64,000 nt of DNA from assembly GCF_003318275.1 (NCBI RefSeq), contig NZ_QOCH01000003.1, positions 346,532 through 410,531 on the forward strand, given 5' to 3'. A program made the translations under genes and the position numbers. The stretch's first letter is position 1. Every line of letters begins with the position of its first letter. Positions 18,700 through 28,296 of the stretch are shown here, one piece after another. The notes under the pieces were generated by a model, which searched no databases, had not been told where the DNA came from, and was given only the letters and a program-made list of their open reading frames with translations. The DNA comes from Marinobacter sp. F3R11 (GTDB lineage: Bacteria > Pseudomonadota > Gammaproteobacteria > Pseudomonadales > Oleiphilaceae).

Positions 18700-20781
18700 A
18701 TGGCTACACAGGATTTTCTGGTCGAACTGGGCGTCGAAGAACTGCCCTCAAAATCACTCCAGCCACTGTCTGATGCGTTCACTCAGGGTATCACCAGAGG
18801 CCTGGAAGAAGCTGGCATCACTTTCGGCAAGGTAGAAGCCTTTGCTGCACCGCGCCGGCTGGCGCTACGCATACGTGACCTGGCCGATGCCCAGCCCGAC
18901 AAATCAATTGAAAAACGCGGTCCGGCCGTGAAAGCTGCTTTTGATGACGCTGGCAACCCGACCCGCGCGCTCACCGGCTTCGCTACATCTCTGGGCGTAA
19001 CCCCGGATCAGCTTGATACTCTGGAAACCGACAAGGGCGCATGGCTGGTCTATCGCACCGTCGAGCAGGGCAAGCCCACCGTAGATCTGATGGCCGGGCT
19101 CGTTGAAAGCTCTCTGGCCTCGCTGCCGATTCCCAAACGGATGCGCTGGGGCGCACACCGCACTGAATTCGTCAGGCCTGTGCACTGGCTGGTAATGCTC
19201 TTTGGCAACAAGGTTATCGACACCCCCATCATGGGGCTGACTCCAGGCAACAAAACCCTGGGCCACCGCTTCCATTGCCCCAAAGAGCTGATTATTCCGA
19301 CCCCGGCTGATTACGAAGTTGTACTTGAGCAGGAAGGCTACGTCATTGCCGACTTTGCAAAGCGCCGGGAACAGATCCGCGCCGGTGTCACTGCCCTTGC
19401 GGTAGCAAATGCCGATGGTGAAGCAGTGATTGATGAGGATCTTCTGGACGAAGTCACCGGCCTGAATGAATGGCCCGTGCCTCTTATGGGGCGCTTTGAT
19501 GACAGGTTCCTGGAAGTTCCTGCGGAAGCACTGATTTCCTCCATGAAGGAGCATCAGAAGTACTTCCATGTGGTAAACGCCTCCGGCCAGATGCTGCCCC
19601 TGTTCATTACCGTTGCCAACATAGAGAGCAAGGATCCGTCTCAGGTCGTATCGGGTAACGAAAAGGTGATCCGTCCACGACTTTCAGACGCTGCGTTCTT
19701 CTATGAAACTGACCGCAAAACCCGCCTGGAAGACCGCATTGAGCAACTCAAGCCAATTGTGTTCCAGGAAAAACTCGGCAGTATTTACGACAAATCCGTT
19801 CGGGTAGCCACCCTCGCCAAAAAGATCGCCTCAGCTATTGGCAGCGACCCGGCTCTGGCCGAGCGCGCAGCCATGCTCGCAAAAACCGACCTGGTGACTG
19901 AAATGGTGCTGGAGTTCAGCGACCTTCAGGGCATTATGGGGCAGTACTACGCAACCAACGATGGCGAACCTGCCGATGTAGCGAAAGCGATGAACGAGCA
20001 GTATATGCCTCGCTTCGCCAAAGACAGCCTGCCCACAACCCTGACCAGTTGTGCGCTCGCCATCGCTGACCGCCTGGATTCACTGGTAGGCCTGTTTGGT
20101 ATCGGACAGCCACCGTCTGGCACCCGGGATCCCTTCGCCCTGCGTCGCGCTTCTTTGGGTGTGCTGCGTATTATCATTGAGCGGGAGCTGCCACTGGATC
20201 TGCAGACATGCTGCGAGTGGGCAGAGGAAAGCTTCAACGGACTGACCGGGGAAGGTACTGCCTCCCAGGTTGTCGATTACATGCTGGACCGGTTCCGGGC
20301 CCATTACGATGAGCTGGGCATCAGCGCCGAGGTATACCTGGCTGTCCATGCCCGCCGCCCAACCCGCCCGCTGGACTTCGATCGCCGGGTAAAAGCTGTG
20401 GAAGCATTCCGCCAGTTGCCGGAAGCACAGGCCCTGGCCGGTGCAAACAAGCGGGTTTCCAATATTCTGTCCAAACAGGGCGGAGAGAGCCTTGGCGAAA
20501 CCGTCAACAGCAGCCTGCTGCAGGATGCAGCTGAGAAAACCCTGGCCGCACAGGTAGAGCAACAAGCACAGAAGGTGGCCCCACTGTTTGAGCAGGGCGA
20601 CTACTCCAGTGCCTTGCAGTCACTGGCCACATTGCAGGAGCCCGTAGACAGCTTCTTCAATGACGTCATGGTTATGGCCGAGGATAAAGCCGTGCGGGAC
20701 AACCGCCTTGCACTGCTGAACCGCCTGCATAACCTGTTTTTGCGAGTCGCAGATATCTCGCTGCTACCCGCCGCTGGCTGA
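18700..20781 (+). CDS. glyS: Glycine--tRNA ligase beta subunit
   Basis: A 693-residue subunit needed for tRNA-Gly recognition in the alpha2-beta2 GlyRS. It opens with DFLVELGVEELPSKSL, the family N-terminus, and shows FAAPRRLALRI, KRMRWGAHRTEFVRPVHW, FLEVPAEALISSMKEHQKYF and the HD-like YYATNDGEPADVAKAMNEQY segment. The C-terminal anticodon-binding part includes FNDVMVMAEDKAVRDNRLAL. Length matches E. coli GlyS (689). It directly follows glyQ and is followed 3 nt later by gmhB, so the three form one operon. Confidence 0.97.
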   Translation: MATQDFLVELGVEELPSKSLQPLSDAFTQGITRGLEEAGITFGKVEAFAAPRRLALRIRDLADAQPDKSIEKRGPAVKAAFDDAGNPTRALTGFATSLGVTPDQLDTLETDKGAWLVYRTVEQGKPTVDLMAGLVESSLASLPIPKRMRWGAHRTEFVRPVHWLVMLFGNKVIDTPIMGLTPGNKTLGHRFHCPKELIIPTPADYEVVLEQEGYVIADFAKRREQIRAGVTALAVANADGEAVIDEDLLDEVTGLNEWPVPLMGRFDDRFLEVPAEALISSMKEHQKYFHVVNASGQMLPLFITVANIESKDPSQVVSGNEKVIRPRLSDAAFFYETDRKTRLEDRIEQLKPIVFQEKLGSIYDKSVRVATLAKKIASAIGSDPALAERAAMLAKTDLVTEMVLEFSDLQGIMGQYYATNDGEPADVAKAMNEQYMPRFAKDSLPTTLTSCALAIADRLDSLVGLFGIGQPPSGTRDPFALRRASLGVLRIIIERELPLDLQTCCEWAEESFNGLTGEGTASQVVDYMLDRFRAHYDELGISAEVYLAVHARRPTRPLDFDRRVKAVEAFRQLPEAQALAGANKRVSNILSKQGGESLGETVNSSLLQDAAEKTLAAQVEQQAQKVAPLFEQGDYSSALQSLATLQEPVDSFFNDVMVMAEDKAVRDNRLALLNRLHNLFLRVADISLLPAAG

Positions 20782-20784
20782 TCC

Positions 20785-21342
20785 ATGCTGATCATCCTCG
20801 ACCGGGACGGGGTCATCAACGAGTACGACGGCAGCTACATCTGCTCTGCAGATGAATGGCACCCGATTCCCGGTAGCGTTGAGGCGATGGCCAGGCTTTG
20901 CCTGGCTGGTCATCGTATTGCCATCGCCACCAATCAGTCCGGAATCGGACGGGGTTACTACAGTACCGATGCGCTGAATGCCATGCATGAAAAGCTGGAC
21001 CGGTTACTGGAACCCCATGGCGGTTGTATCGATTTTATCGCATATTGTCCGCACCACCCGGATGACGACTGTCACTGCCGAAAGCCCCTGACTGGCCTGC
21101 TGGAACAAATTCGCGGACACTTTCACCTGAGCTCTCTGGACAGTGCAGTTATGGTTGGCGACAGCCTTAAGGATCTGGAGGCAGGTTTTGCTGGAGGGTG
21201 CCAGCCTGTGCTGGTTCGCACCGGAAACGGGGAAGAGACTGAACAGCACCTGGAAAAGCACCCGATTCCAGGTGCAAGAGTGGCAATCTACGACAACCTC
21301 AGCGCATTTACGGATGCCTTTTTATCAGGCTCAGACTGGTAA
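20785..21342 (+). CDS. gmhB: D-glycero-beta-D-manno-heptose 1,7-bisphosphate 7-phosphatase
   Basis: A 185-residue HAD-family phosphatase that removes the 7-phosphate in ADP-heptose synthesis for lipopolysaccharide core. The nucleophile motif is [12 protein letters not shown] at residues 4-15, motif II is [10 protein letters not shown] around residue 51, and motif III/IV is [12 protein letters not shown]. The zinc loop that marks Gmh[15 protein letters not shown], is intact at about residues 90-103. Adjacent to glyS in the same direction, as in Pseudomonas. Confidence 0.94.
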   Translation: MLIILDRDGVINEYDGSYICSADEWHPIPGSVEAMARLCLAGHRIAIATNQSGIGRGYYSTDALNAMHEKLDRLLEPHGGCIDFIAYCPHHPDDDCHCRKPLTGLLEQIRGHFHLSSLDSAVMVGDSLKDLEAGFAGGCQPVLVRTGNGEETEQHLEKHPIPGARVAIYDNLSAFTDAFLSGSDW

Positions 21343-21358
21343 AAACTCCGGGAATCAG

Positions 21359-21364
21359 TATAAT
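21359..21364 (+). promoter_or_regulatory. Consensus -10 box for the tRNA-Pro gene
   Basis: A perfect TATAAT is followed by the GC-rich ACCGGCC discriminator region, which is typical of stable-RNA promoters under stringent control. The mature tRNA starts 13 nt after the hexamer. No good -35 is visible at 17-bp spacing (TGGTAA region). Confidence 0.5.
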
Positions 21365-21377
21365 ACCGGCCGTTGAT

Positions 21378-21454
<77 letters not shown>

Positions 21455-21580
21455 CTTTCCCGAATTTCTCTCCCGCATTATGTGCATCTTCTGAAAATTC
21501 TGTGTCAGTCAGCTCGAAGCTCGATTGCCCGTTTTGCTTTCTGAACAGAACCTACCAATACACTTGTGCCTGAGCCCCTC

Positions 21581-22702
21581 CTAAACCGCCAGATGCCGCC
21601 GGAACAAAGCCAGCGACAGGCTGAAGAACACTACACTTATACCTGCCAGCGCCAGCATTTGTGGCCATACCACTTCCAGCCCTGCGCCCCGATAAAGAAT
21701 TGCCTGAGCCATGCTCACGAAATGTGTGGTGGGTGCCGCCAGCATGATGTTCTGCACCAGATCCGGCATGCTTTCTCTTGGCGTAATGCCGCCAGAGAGC
21801 AATTGCAGGGGCAGAATGGTAAGGATCAGCAGCAAGCCAAACTGCGGCATGGTGCGCGCTACTGTGCCAATCAGGATTCCGATCGCAGTGGTGGAGAAAA
21901 GATGAATCAGGGCTCCAAACAGGAACAATAAAACCGAACCCTGCACAGGCACTGCAAGCACGCCCTGGATTACGATAGTGATGGAAAGCGTAGCCGCCAG
22001 CATAACCACCAGACCGTTTGCCCAGACCTTGGCAGCCATAATCTCGAAGGGTCTTACGGGCATCACCATCAGGTGCTCCACCGTGCCATGTTCGCGCTCC
22101 CGGATCAGTGCAGCACCGGTAAGGATGATACTGATCAGAGTAATCTCGGTAATCAGCTCCATTACGCCACCGAACCAGGTGCCTTCGAGATTCGGATTAA
22201 AGCTGACCCGGGTAATCAGTTCTACCTGAAGCGTACTTGCGGAGCTTCCCGTCTCCAGGTATTCCGCTACTTCAGTGGTAATTATCTGCTCAATGTAGCT
22301 GGCGCCGATAAACGCCTGTGTCATTCGTGTGGCATCAATATCCAGTTGCAGGCTGGATACTTTTCCACTGCGTATGTCCCGTTCAAAACCTTCCGGAATG
22401 ACCAGGGCGAAAGTATGAGTACCCTGATCCAGCATCTCGTCTATCTGGCTGAGGCTAACGAGATCGGGCTTCAGAAACCAGGGCTGTTGCAGCGAATCTA
22501 TAACACGGCCGGAAAGCACTGTCTGATCTTCATCCACTACCGCCACGGGTGCATTGTGCAGTTCCATGGAACCCGCAGAGCCTGCGGTATAGACAATCAA
22601 AGTAAAAGCCAGCAACACAAAGATCAGCAGAACCTTGTCGTGCCAGACGCTGCGCAGCTCTTTAATACCAAGGTTCCATATAGTTCCGAGAGATTCCATC
22701 AT
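21581..22702 (-). CDS. yhhJ: ABC-2 type permease, YhhJ-like
   Basis: A 373-residue inner-membrane permease. A first membrane helix at about residues 23-43 is followed by a large periplasmic region (to about 175), then five more helices. The segment ALIREREHGTVEHLMVMPV is the ABC-2 permease signature. GGITPRESMPDLVQNIMLAAPTTHF matches the YhhJ group. It is the last gene of the yhiI-rbbA-yhhJ type operon; its start overlaps the rbbA stop (TGATG). It presumably forms an export channel with the RbbA-like protein; the substrate is unknown. Confidence 0.88.
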   Translation of the reverse strand: MMESLGTIWNLGIKELRSVWHDKVLLIFVLLAFTLIVYTAGSAGSMELHNAPVAVVDEDQTVLSGRVIDSLQQPWFLKPDLVSLSQIDEMLDQGTHTFALVIPEGFERDIRSGKVSSLQLDIDATRMTQAFIGASYIEQIITTEVAEYLETGSSASTLQVELITRVSFNPNLEGTWFGGVMELITEITLISIILTGAALIREREHGTVEHLMVMPVRPFEIMAAKVWANGLVVMLAATLSITIVIQGVLAVPVQGSVLLFLFGALIHLFSTTAIGILIGTVARTMPQFGLLLILTILPLQLLSGGITPRESMPDLVQNIMLAAPTTHFVSMAQAILYRGAGLEVVWPQMLALAGISVVFFSLSLALFRRHLAV

Positions 22703-25470
22703 CAGCGCCCCTGTTTCCGGAGTAATGCCACGGATAAAAACGTGAGCACGGGAATGAACGCCGCCAGTATCAGGAAGGCATGTTGCAGGTCACCAAAGGT
22801 CAGCCCCTTGGTAAACACCCCCCGGCAGATCTCCAAAAACCAGGTGGCGGGCCAGAACAGGCCGATAAGCGCGGTAAAGCCTTCCAAAGCAGATACAGGT
22901 TCCGTCAGACCGGAGAACTGCACCGTCGGCAGGATGGTAATAATGGCGGTAGCCGCCAAAGCAGCAATCTGGGTAGATGCAAAGGCCGAGATCACCTGAC
23001 CCAGGCCAGTCGTAACCGTGACAAAGAGCAGGGCGCTCACTGTTAATGTCAGCAAGCTGCCCTTGATGGGCACATCAAACAGGAAGACAGCCAGCAATAC
23101 GAGGCTCGCATAGCTCACCATACTGAACCCGATATAGGGCAGTTGTTTGCCCAGCAAGAATTCCAGCCGGGTTACAGGGGTTACGTAGAGGTTGGTGATG
23201 GAGCCCAGCTCTTTCTCTCGCACAATGCCCAGGGCCATAAGAATCGCCGGGATAAAAATCAGCAAAATAGGGATCACTGCAGGCACCATGGCATCCAGAC
23301 TTCGGAACTCCTGATTATAGCGATAGCGGGTTTTTATGGAGACCAGACTCAGGGTCGGCTCCGAGCCGTATGTGCGCAGGATCAGGTCCTCGAAGTAGCT
23401 CAGGTGCAATCCCTGGATGTATCCAAGAATAGTCTCTCCACGAAAAGGCATGGCTCCATCTATCCAGACGGCTATCTCTGTGGAGCGGCCACTCTTGAGA
23501 TCCTTGCCAAACCCCGGAGGGAATGAGAGCGCGAGACTGAGTTCACCAGATACCATACGCTGTTCCAGCTCAGCCATGGTCGAAATCGGCGGTTGCTCAA
23601 CAAAATACCGGGAACCCGAAACCGCCGTGATGTAATCCTGGCTCTCAGGGCTCTGGTCCTGATCCAGTACGGCGAAAGCAAGATCTTCCACATCCAGGGT
23701 AATGCCGTACCCAAGGATCATCATAAGCAGCGCTGAGCCAATAAAGGCAAAGGCCATGCGGACAGGGTCACGCAACAGCTCCCGGGATTCACGGCGAGCG
23801 TAGGCCATAAGACGCCTCAGGCTGAAGGCTCTGTGACCTTGGGGCGATGAGTCGTCCGCACTCAGAACCTTACCGTCACCCTGGCCCGGCGGCTCTTCAT
23901 CAACCGCCTCAAGGGTCTTCATAAACGCCGCTTCAAGGTTGTCTGCCTGTGCATCACGGACCAGCGCAGCTGGCGTATCACAGGCCAGCACTTCACCGGC
24001 ATGCATCAGCGAGATCCTGTCGCAACGCTCACCTTCGTTCATGAAATGGGTGGAGATAAATATGGTGACGCCGTCTTCCCTGGATAGCCTCAGCAACAGG
24101 CTCCAGAAACGGTTACGGGCACCCGGGTCCACCCCGGACGTGGGTTCGTCAAGAATCAGCAATTCCGGGGAATGCACAACCGCTACAGCAAGGGACAACC
24201 GTTGACGTACCCCCAGTGGCAAGTCACCGGCAAACTGCTCCATCACCTCAGCAAGCCCAAACTGCTGAGTCAGTTCATCCACTCTGGGCTCAATGGTCTC
24301 TGGGGGCAGGTGAAACAGACGGGCGTGCAACTCCAGGTTCTGACGCACCGTCAACTCGCTATAGAGCGAGAACGACTGGGACATATAACCAACACGCTGG
24401 CGAGTAGCCAGGTCCCTGGCATCCAATGGCGAACCGAACAGGGAAACCTCACCCTCGGAAGGCACCAGCAGGCCCGTGAGCATTTTCATGGTTGTGGTCT
24501 TGCCACATCCGTTAGAGCCCAGAAAGCCAAAAATCTCGCCCTTCGGAATAGTAAAGCTGACGTTTTTCACCGCCGTGAAATTACCAAACCGCAGGGTAAG
24601 ATTGTGTGCCTCGATTGCCGGGACACCTTCAGACAAACCATCATCTTTGGTCAATTGCAGCTCGCCGCCAGCCCCCCCGGACACGAATTCCTGGCGATCT
24701 TCCGGTAACAGAGCAATGAATGCATCATCCAGGGTTTCTGTCCCCGTCTTCAGCTTTAACTCGGCAGGAGAACCTGTTGCAAGAATGGCGCCGCTGTCCA
24801 TGGCAACCAACCAGTCATAACGCTCGGCTTCTTCCATATAGGCCGTGGCAACCAGCACGCTCATGGATGGCTGCTGCCGGCGAATGGTATCGATCAGATC
24901 CCAGAAACGCTGGCGCGACAGAGGATCTACTCCGGTGGTAGGTTCATCAAGAATCAGCAGCTCGGGGTTATGGATAAGCGCACAGCACAAACCCAGTTTC
25001 TGTTTCATACCTCCGGAGAGCTTGCCAGCAGGCCGGCTGCGGAAATCCAGCAGCCCTGTTGCATCAAGCAGGCGGTCAATCTGCCTGGTGCGAGCCGCAC
25101 CGGAAAGGCCGAACAGGTCGGCAAAAAAACCAATGTTTTCGTCTACTGTCAGCGTATGATAGAGGTTGCCCCCAAGGCCCTGGGGCATATAGGCAATGCG
25201 TGGTGAAACCTCTCTTCGAAACGGGGAACTGGCCATATCACCACCCAGCACCTGCAACTTGCCTTGCTGCAGTTTCCGGGCTCCGGCCACCAATCCCAAC
25301 AATGTGGATTTACCCACACCATCCGGGCCAATCAACCCGACCATGCAACCAGCCGGCACGTTCAGGTTGATGTCCTGCAATGCCTCGCTCGCGCCGTAGG
25401 CATGGCTGACGGCCTCCAGCCGCGCAACACTCTCTGCATCATTCATACCCACGTTCTGCGTCTCAGCCAT
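22702..25470 (-). CDS. rbbA: RbbA-like fused ABC transporter (two ATPase domains plus permease)
   Basis: A 922-residue fusion of two ABC ATPase domains and an ABC-2 permease. ATPase 1 (about residues 12-245) has Walker A GPDGVGKST and signature LSGGMKQKL. ATPase 2 (about 288-520) has Walker A GSNGCGKTT, Walker B LLILDEPTSGVDP and a divergent signature LPLGVRQRL in place of LSGG. Six membrane helices lie after residue 555. The E. coli homologue was described as a ribosome-associated ATPase, but the layout and neighbours (HlyD-type protein, YhhJ-type permease) fit an efflux pump. Overlaps both neighbours by a few bases. Confidence 0.9.
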   Translation of the reverse strand: MAETQNVGMNDAESVARLEAVSHAYGASEALQDINLNVPAGCMVGLIGPDGVGKSTLLGLVAGARKLQQGKLQVLGGDMASSPFRREVSPRIAYMPQGLGGNLYHTLTVDENIGFFADLFGLSGAARTRQIDRLLDATGLLDFRSRPAGKLSGGMKQKLGLCCALIHNPELLILDEPTTGVDPLSRQRFWDLIDTIRRQQPSMSVLVATAYMEEAERYDWLVAMDSGAILATGSPAELKLKTGTETLDDAFIALLPEDRQEFVSGGAGGELQLTKDDGLSEGVPAIEAHNLTLRFGNFTAVKNVSFTIPKGEIFGFLGSNGCGKTTTMKMLTGLLVPSEGEVSLFGSPLDARDLATRQRVGYMSQSFSLYSELTVRQNLELHARLFHLPPETIEPRVDELTQQFGLAEVMEQFAGDLPLGVRQRLSLAVAVVHSPELLILDEPTSGVDPGARNRFWSLLLRLSREDGVTIFISTHFMNEGERCDRISLMHAGEVLACDTPAALVRDAQADNLEAAFMKTLEAVDEEPPGQGDGKVLSADDSSPQGHRAFSLRRLMAYARRESRELLRDPVRMAFAFIGSALLMMILGYGITLDVEDLAFAVLDQDQSPESQDYITAVSGSRYFVEQPPISTMAELEQRMVSGELSLALSFPPGFGKDLKSGRSTEIAVWIDGAMPFRGETILGYIQGLHLSYFEDLILRTYGSEPTLSLVSIKTRYRYNQEFRSLDAMVPAVIPILLIFIPAILMALGIVREKELGSITNLYVTPVTRLEFLLGKQLPYIGFSMVSYASLVLLAVFLFDVPIKGSLLTLTVSALLFVTVTTGLGQVISAFASTQIAALAATAIITILPTVQFSGLTEPVSALEGFTALIGLFWPATWFLEICRGVFTKGLTFGDLQHAFLILAAFIPVLTFLSVALLRKQGR

Positions 25471-26461
25471 TGGGCAAAGTCACCTGCAGGCTTTCTGGCC
25501 AGGGCTTGCTTTCATCCAGGCGTACATAAGCGTCGCCCGGCACACCGGTTTTTACTCTGTCCCTGTAGGCTTTCAGCAATTCCGGGTCAATGCGAATACG
25601 TACCCTGAACATGAGCTTTTCCCGTTCGCTGCGGGTTTCCACCGCTTTGGGGGTAAACTGAGCTTCAGCAGCAACGAAACTGACCTCTGCAGGCACCACA
25701 AAATCAGGCAAGGCATCCAGAATAATCCGCGCTTCCGCCCCAACTTTCACTTTTCCTGCCTGGGCTGTAGGCAGGAATATGGTCATATAGACATCGGTAA
25801 CATCCAGTATCGTGGCGACTTTGCCACCGGATGCCAGCACTTCGCCCGGCTCTGCAAGCCGGTAGAGCACGCGCCCGCCTATCGGGCTTTCAAGGTGGCT
25901 GTCATCAATAGTGGATTGAATTTTGCGGATACTGGCCTGCGCGGCCTCAATACCTGCCTGCGCTGAAGCAATCTGAACCCGTGCAGCCTGTAATGCAGCA
26001 TCGGCCGTTTCTGCGGCGGTGCTTGCCTGATCAAGCTGCTCACGGGAAACGTGACCCTTTTCTACCAGAGACTGAAACCGGCTCAGTTCTGCGCGGGCCA
26101 AACGCGTTTCACTCTCCCGCTGCTTCACAACCGCCTCTGCCAGACGCTTGGCTTCTATCGCCTGGCTCAGGTTAGCCTGGGCCGCCGCCAGACTCGCGTC
26201 CAGTTCGTCCGTGTCCATCTCTGCTACCGGCGTACCCGCCTCAATCAGATCACCTTCAGCCACAAGAACACTGTCTAACCGACCCGAAATCCGGGTAGCA
26301 ATGTCTACCTGAGTAGCTTCGATACGGCCGTTACCAGAAGCTATATACTCCGGTAACTCGTCGCTATCGGGCAGAAATTGCCAGGCGACGATGGCAACCA
26401 GTGCAATGATGGCCAGTGCAATCAGGAGTTTCATATAGGGGCTTGAGGTTGAGCGTGACAT
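25463..26461 (-). CDS. yhiI: HlyD-family membrane fusion protein, YhiI-like
   Basis: A 332-residue periplasmic adaptor. A single N-terminal membrane anchor covers residues 10-28 (KLLIALAIIALVAIVAW). A biotinyl-lipoyl-like half-motif starts at about residue 45 (GRIEATQVDIATRISGRL). A coiled-coil hairpin follows at about 95-190 with Ala/Gln-rich heptads, and then the second lipoyl half (SPIGGRVLYRLAEPGEVL). It heads the yhiI-rbbA-yhhJ type operon and overlaps rbbA by 8 nt. It probably links the inner-membrane pump to an outer-membrane channel encoded elsewhere. Confidence 0.9.
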   Translation of the reverse strand: MSRSTSSPYMKLLIALAIIALVAIVAWQFLPDSDELPEYIASGNGRIEATQVDIATRISGRLDSVLVAEGDLIEAGTPVAEMDTDELDASLAAAQANLSQAIEAKRLAEAVVKQRESETRLARAELSRFQSLVEKGHVSREQLDQASTAAETADAALQAARVQIASAQAGIEAAQASIRKIQSTIDDSHLESPIGGRVLYRLAEPGEVLASGGKVATILDVTDVYMTIFLPTAQAGKVKVGAEARIILDALPDFVVPAEVSFVAAEAQFTPKAVETRSEREKLMFRVRIRIDPELLKAYRDRVKTGVPGDAYVRLDESKPWPESLQVTLPNG

Positions 26462-26562
26462 TCATATTCCCTGCTGCTGTTGAGGGTTTGGGCCGTGACT
26501 GGAGAAAGTTTATCACCAGCGCCTTCACAGTGACTGACGCGTATCAAAAGCGTGAGTGGTAC

Positions 26563-28128
26563 TTAAAGCAACGATTCAATAGGCAAGAACGAGAAGAAAG
26601 CAACCATCATACGCTTTATCAACCCGGTTCCCGGGTCGTGGTTGTAGCGGATCACTTCCTCACCATTACGTTCTAACCATTGTAGGTCACCGCCTTCGTC
26701 CAGCACCAATTCGTATGCAATAACTCGCGTCTGCTCATCAAATCGCGCGTTCATCATCTGTGTCAACTCAGGGCTTTCAATAACAAAGCCCAGCTCTGTG
26801 TTGATGTGAACCGACCGGGGGTCGAAATTGAACGAGCCGACAAAAAGCCTTTCATTATCTACAGCAAAGGTTTTAGCGTGGAGACTGGAGGCAGAACTTC
26901 CCATCAGGTTATTTTGCAACTGGCTCTCCACAGGCACGCCCCCCGACAGCTCGCGCATCTCGAATAGTTGTACTCCGGCTTCCAGCAGCGGCTTCCGGTA
27001 TTTCGCATAACCGGCATGGACCATAGCCACGTCGTTGGCTTCCAGGGAATTGGTCAGCACACGTACCTGAACTCCTCTACTCTCCATATCGCGAAATATA
27101 TCCACACCGGCCTGGGTGGGTATGAAGTATGGTGAGACCAGTGTCACTGAGCGCTCAGGGCTGCCCATGACTTCTGCAAGCTGCCGGCTCAGCAATCCGT
27201 TTTCTGATTTTTCACCCAGCACCTTGGCGGGGTCATCACTGACCATGGTAACCGGCGCCCAGGTAAACTCCAGATTGCCTTCCAGCAACCCTTTAAGGAG
27301 GCGTGATTCCGCCACAACACAGATATATTTGCTGGCCTCGGAGCTGAGGCTGCATTGCCTGGCTGTATCCACGATCAGGGCAAGATCATCCTGGTCGGCC
27401 GCGGGCAAAATGGTCGTTGCAGGGTACGCCGAAGCACTGGACCAGTAACGGTCAAAGTCATCAGAAAGCTCGTGCACCACCGGGCCGATGGCTAATACAT
27501 CAAGATCCGCAAACAATGCTCCCTGTCCCGCTCCGAAATATGCATCCGCAATATTACGTCCGCCGATGATCGCAGCCTGATTATCGGCGATGAACGATTT
27601 GTTGTGCATGCGATGGTTCAGGCGCGGAAAACTGGTCAGGTAGCCGATCCATTTAGGGTTACGCACAACAAACGGGTTAAACAGACGAACCTCAATATTC
27701 GGGTGTGTATCCATCGCGGCGAGTGGCTTATCCAGTCCGGAGATGCCATTGTCATCCAGCAGTAGGCGGACACGAACACCCCGCTCCGCAGCCCGATAAA
27801 GCGCATCAAGCAGCATTGTGCCGGTGATATCGTATTGCCAGATGTAATACTGGACATCCAGAGTCGTTTCGGCGCCTTCGGCCAGCAGCGCCCGTGCAGC
27901 GAAGGCATCGTAGGGATTTTCAAGCATGATAACCCCACTCTCGCCCGGGTGTGCGCCAGCTAAGGGTGCGATCGCGCTACCAAGCCGGGTATTGGCGGTT
28001 TGGCCGGCTGGCACCGACCAACTCTCGGTTCGCTCGGCCACAGGAGGCAGAGCGCATCCGCTTATAACCAGCACCAATACCAGAATGGAGATCGGGCGCG
28101 GACAATGCCGCCTGAACCAGTTCGACAA
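26563..28128 (-). CDS. Phospholipase-D family lipoprotein, ClsC-like
   Basis: A 521-residue protein with a lipoprotein signal (lipobox LVISGCAL, Cys about residue 25). Two HKD catalytic motifs are present. The first is HNKSFIADNQAAIIGGRN at about residue 185; the second is LHAKTFAVDNERLFVGSFN at about residue 400. The arrangement, with DVQYYIWQYD and RVRLLLDDNGISG before the first HKD, fits the cardiolipin-synthase ClsC/YmdC group, which makes cardiolipin from phosphatidylglycerol and phosphatidylethanolamine. A plain phospholipase D role cannot be excluded. It is monocistronic and divergent from the sulfur module. Confidence 0.85.
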   Translation of the reverse strand: MSNWFRRHCPRPISILVLVLVISGCALPPVAERTESWSVPAGQTANTRLGSAIAPLAGAHPGESGVIMLENPYDAFAARALLAEGAETTLDVQYYIWQYDITGTMLLDALYRAAERGVRVRLLLDDNGISGLDKPLAAMDTHPNIEVRLFNPFVVRNPKWIGYLTSFPRLNHRMHNKSFIADNQAAIIGGRNIADAYFGAGQGALFADLDVLAIGPVVHELSDDFDRYWSSASAYPATTILPAADQDDLALIVDTARQCSLSSEASKYICVVAESRLLKGLLEGNLEFTWAPVTMVSDDPAKVLGEKSENGLLSRQLAEVMGSPERSVTLVSPYFIPTQAGVDIFRDMESRGVQVRVLTNSLEANDVAMVHAGYAKYRKPLLEAGVQLFEMRELSGGVPVESQLQNNLMGSSASSLHAKTFAVDNERLFVGSFNFDPRSVHINTELGFVIESPELTQMMNARFDEQTRVIAYELVLDEGGDLQWLERNGEEVIRYNHDPGTGLIKRMMVAFFSFLPIESLL

Positions 28129-28183
28129 TAGAATAACTCCGTTTCGTCAGGTCCGTAGTTGTAGCAGCTACCTGCCCACTGTT

Positions 28184-28225
28184 TTGATTCTGATCAATCC
28201 CGGGTTATAAGCTTATATCCATAAT
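28184..28225 (+). promoter_or_regulatory. FNR/ANR box with class II -10 element before the rhodanese operon
   Basis: TTGATTCTGATCAA at 28184-28197 is a perfect FNR/ANR consensus (TTGAT-N4-ATCAA). CATAAT at 28220-28225 matches the -10 at five of six bases. The distance from the box centre to the first -10 base is 29.5, exactly that of a class II FNR-activated promoter with the box at -41.5. The predicted start would be near 28232, 65 nt before the rhodanese gene. The box also lies 56-69 nt upstream of the divergent phospholipase-D gene. Confidence 0.7.
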
Positions 28226-28296
28226 TGATACATGCTGCACATTGAGAGTATTGTAAAAGTGAATTTTATTGTATATCGACTTCAGGAGAAAAAACG

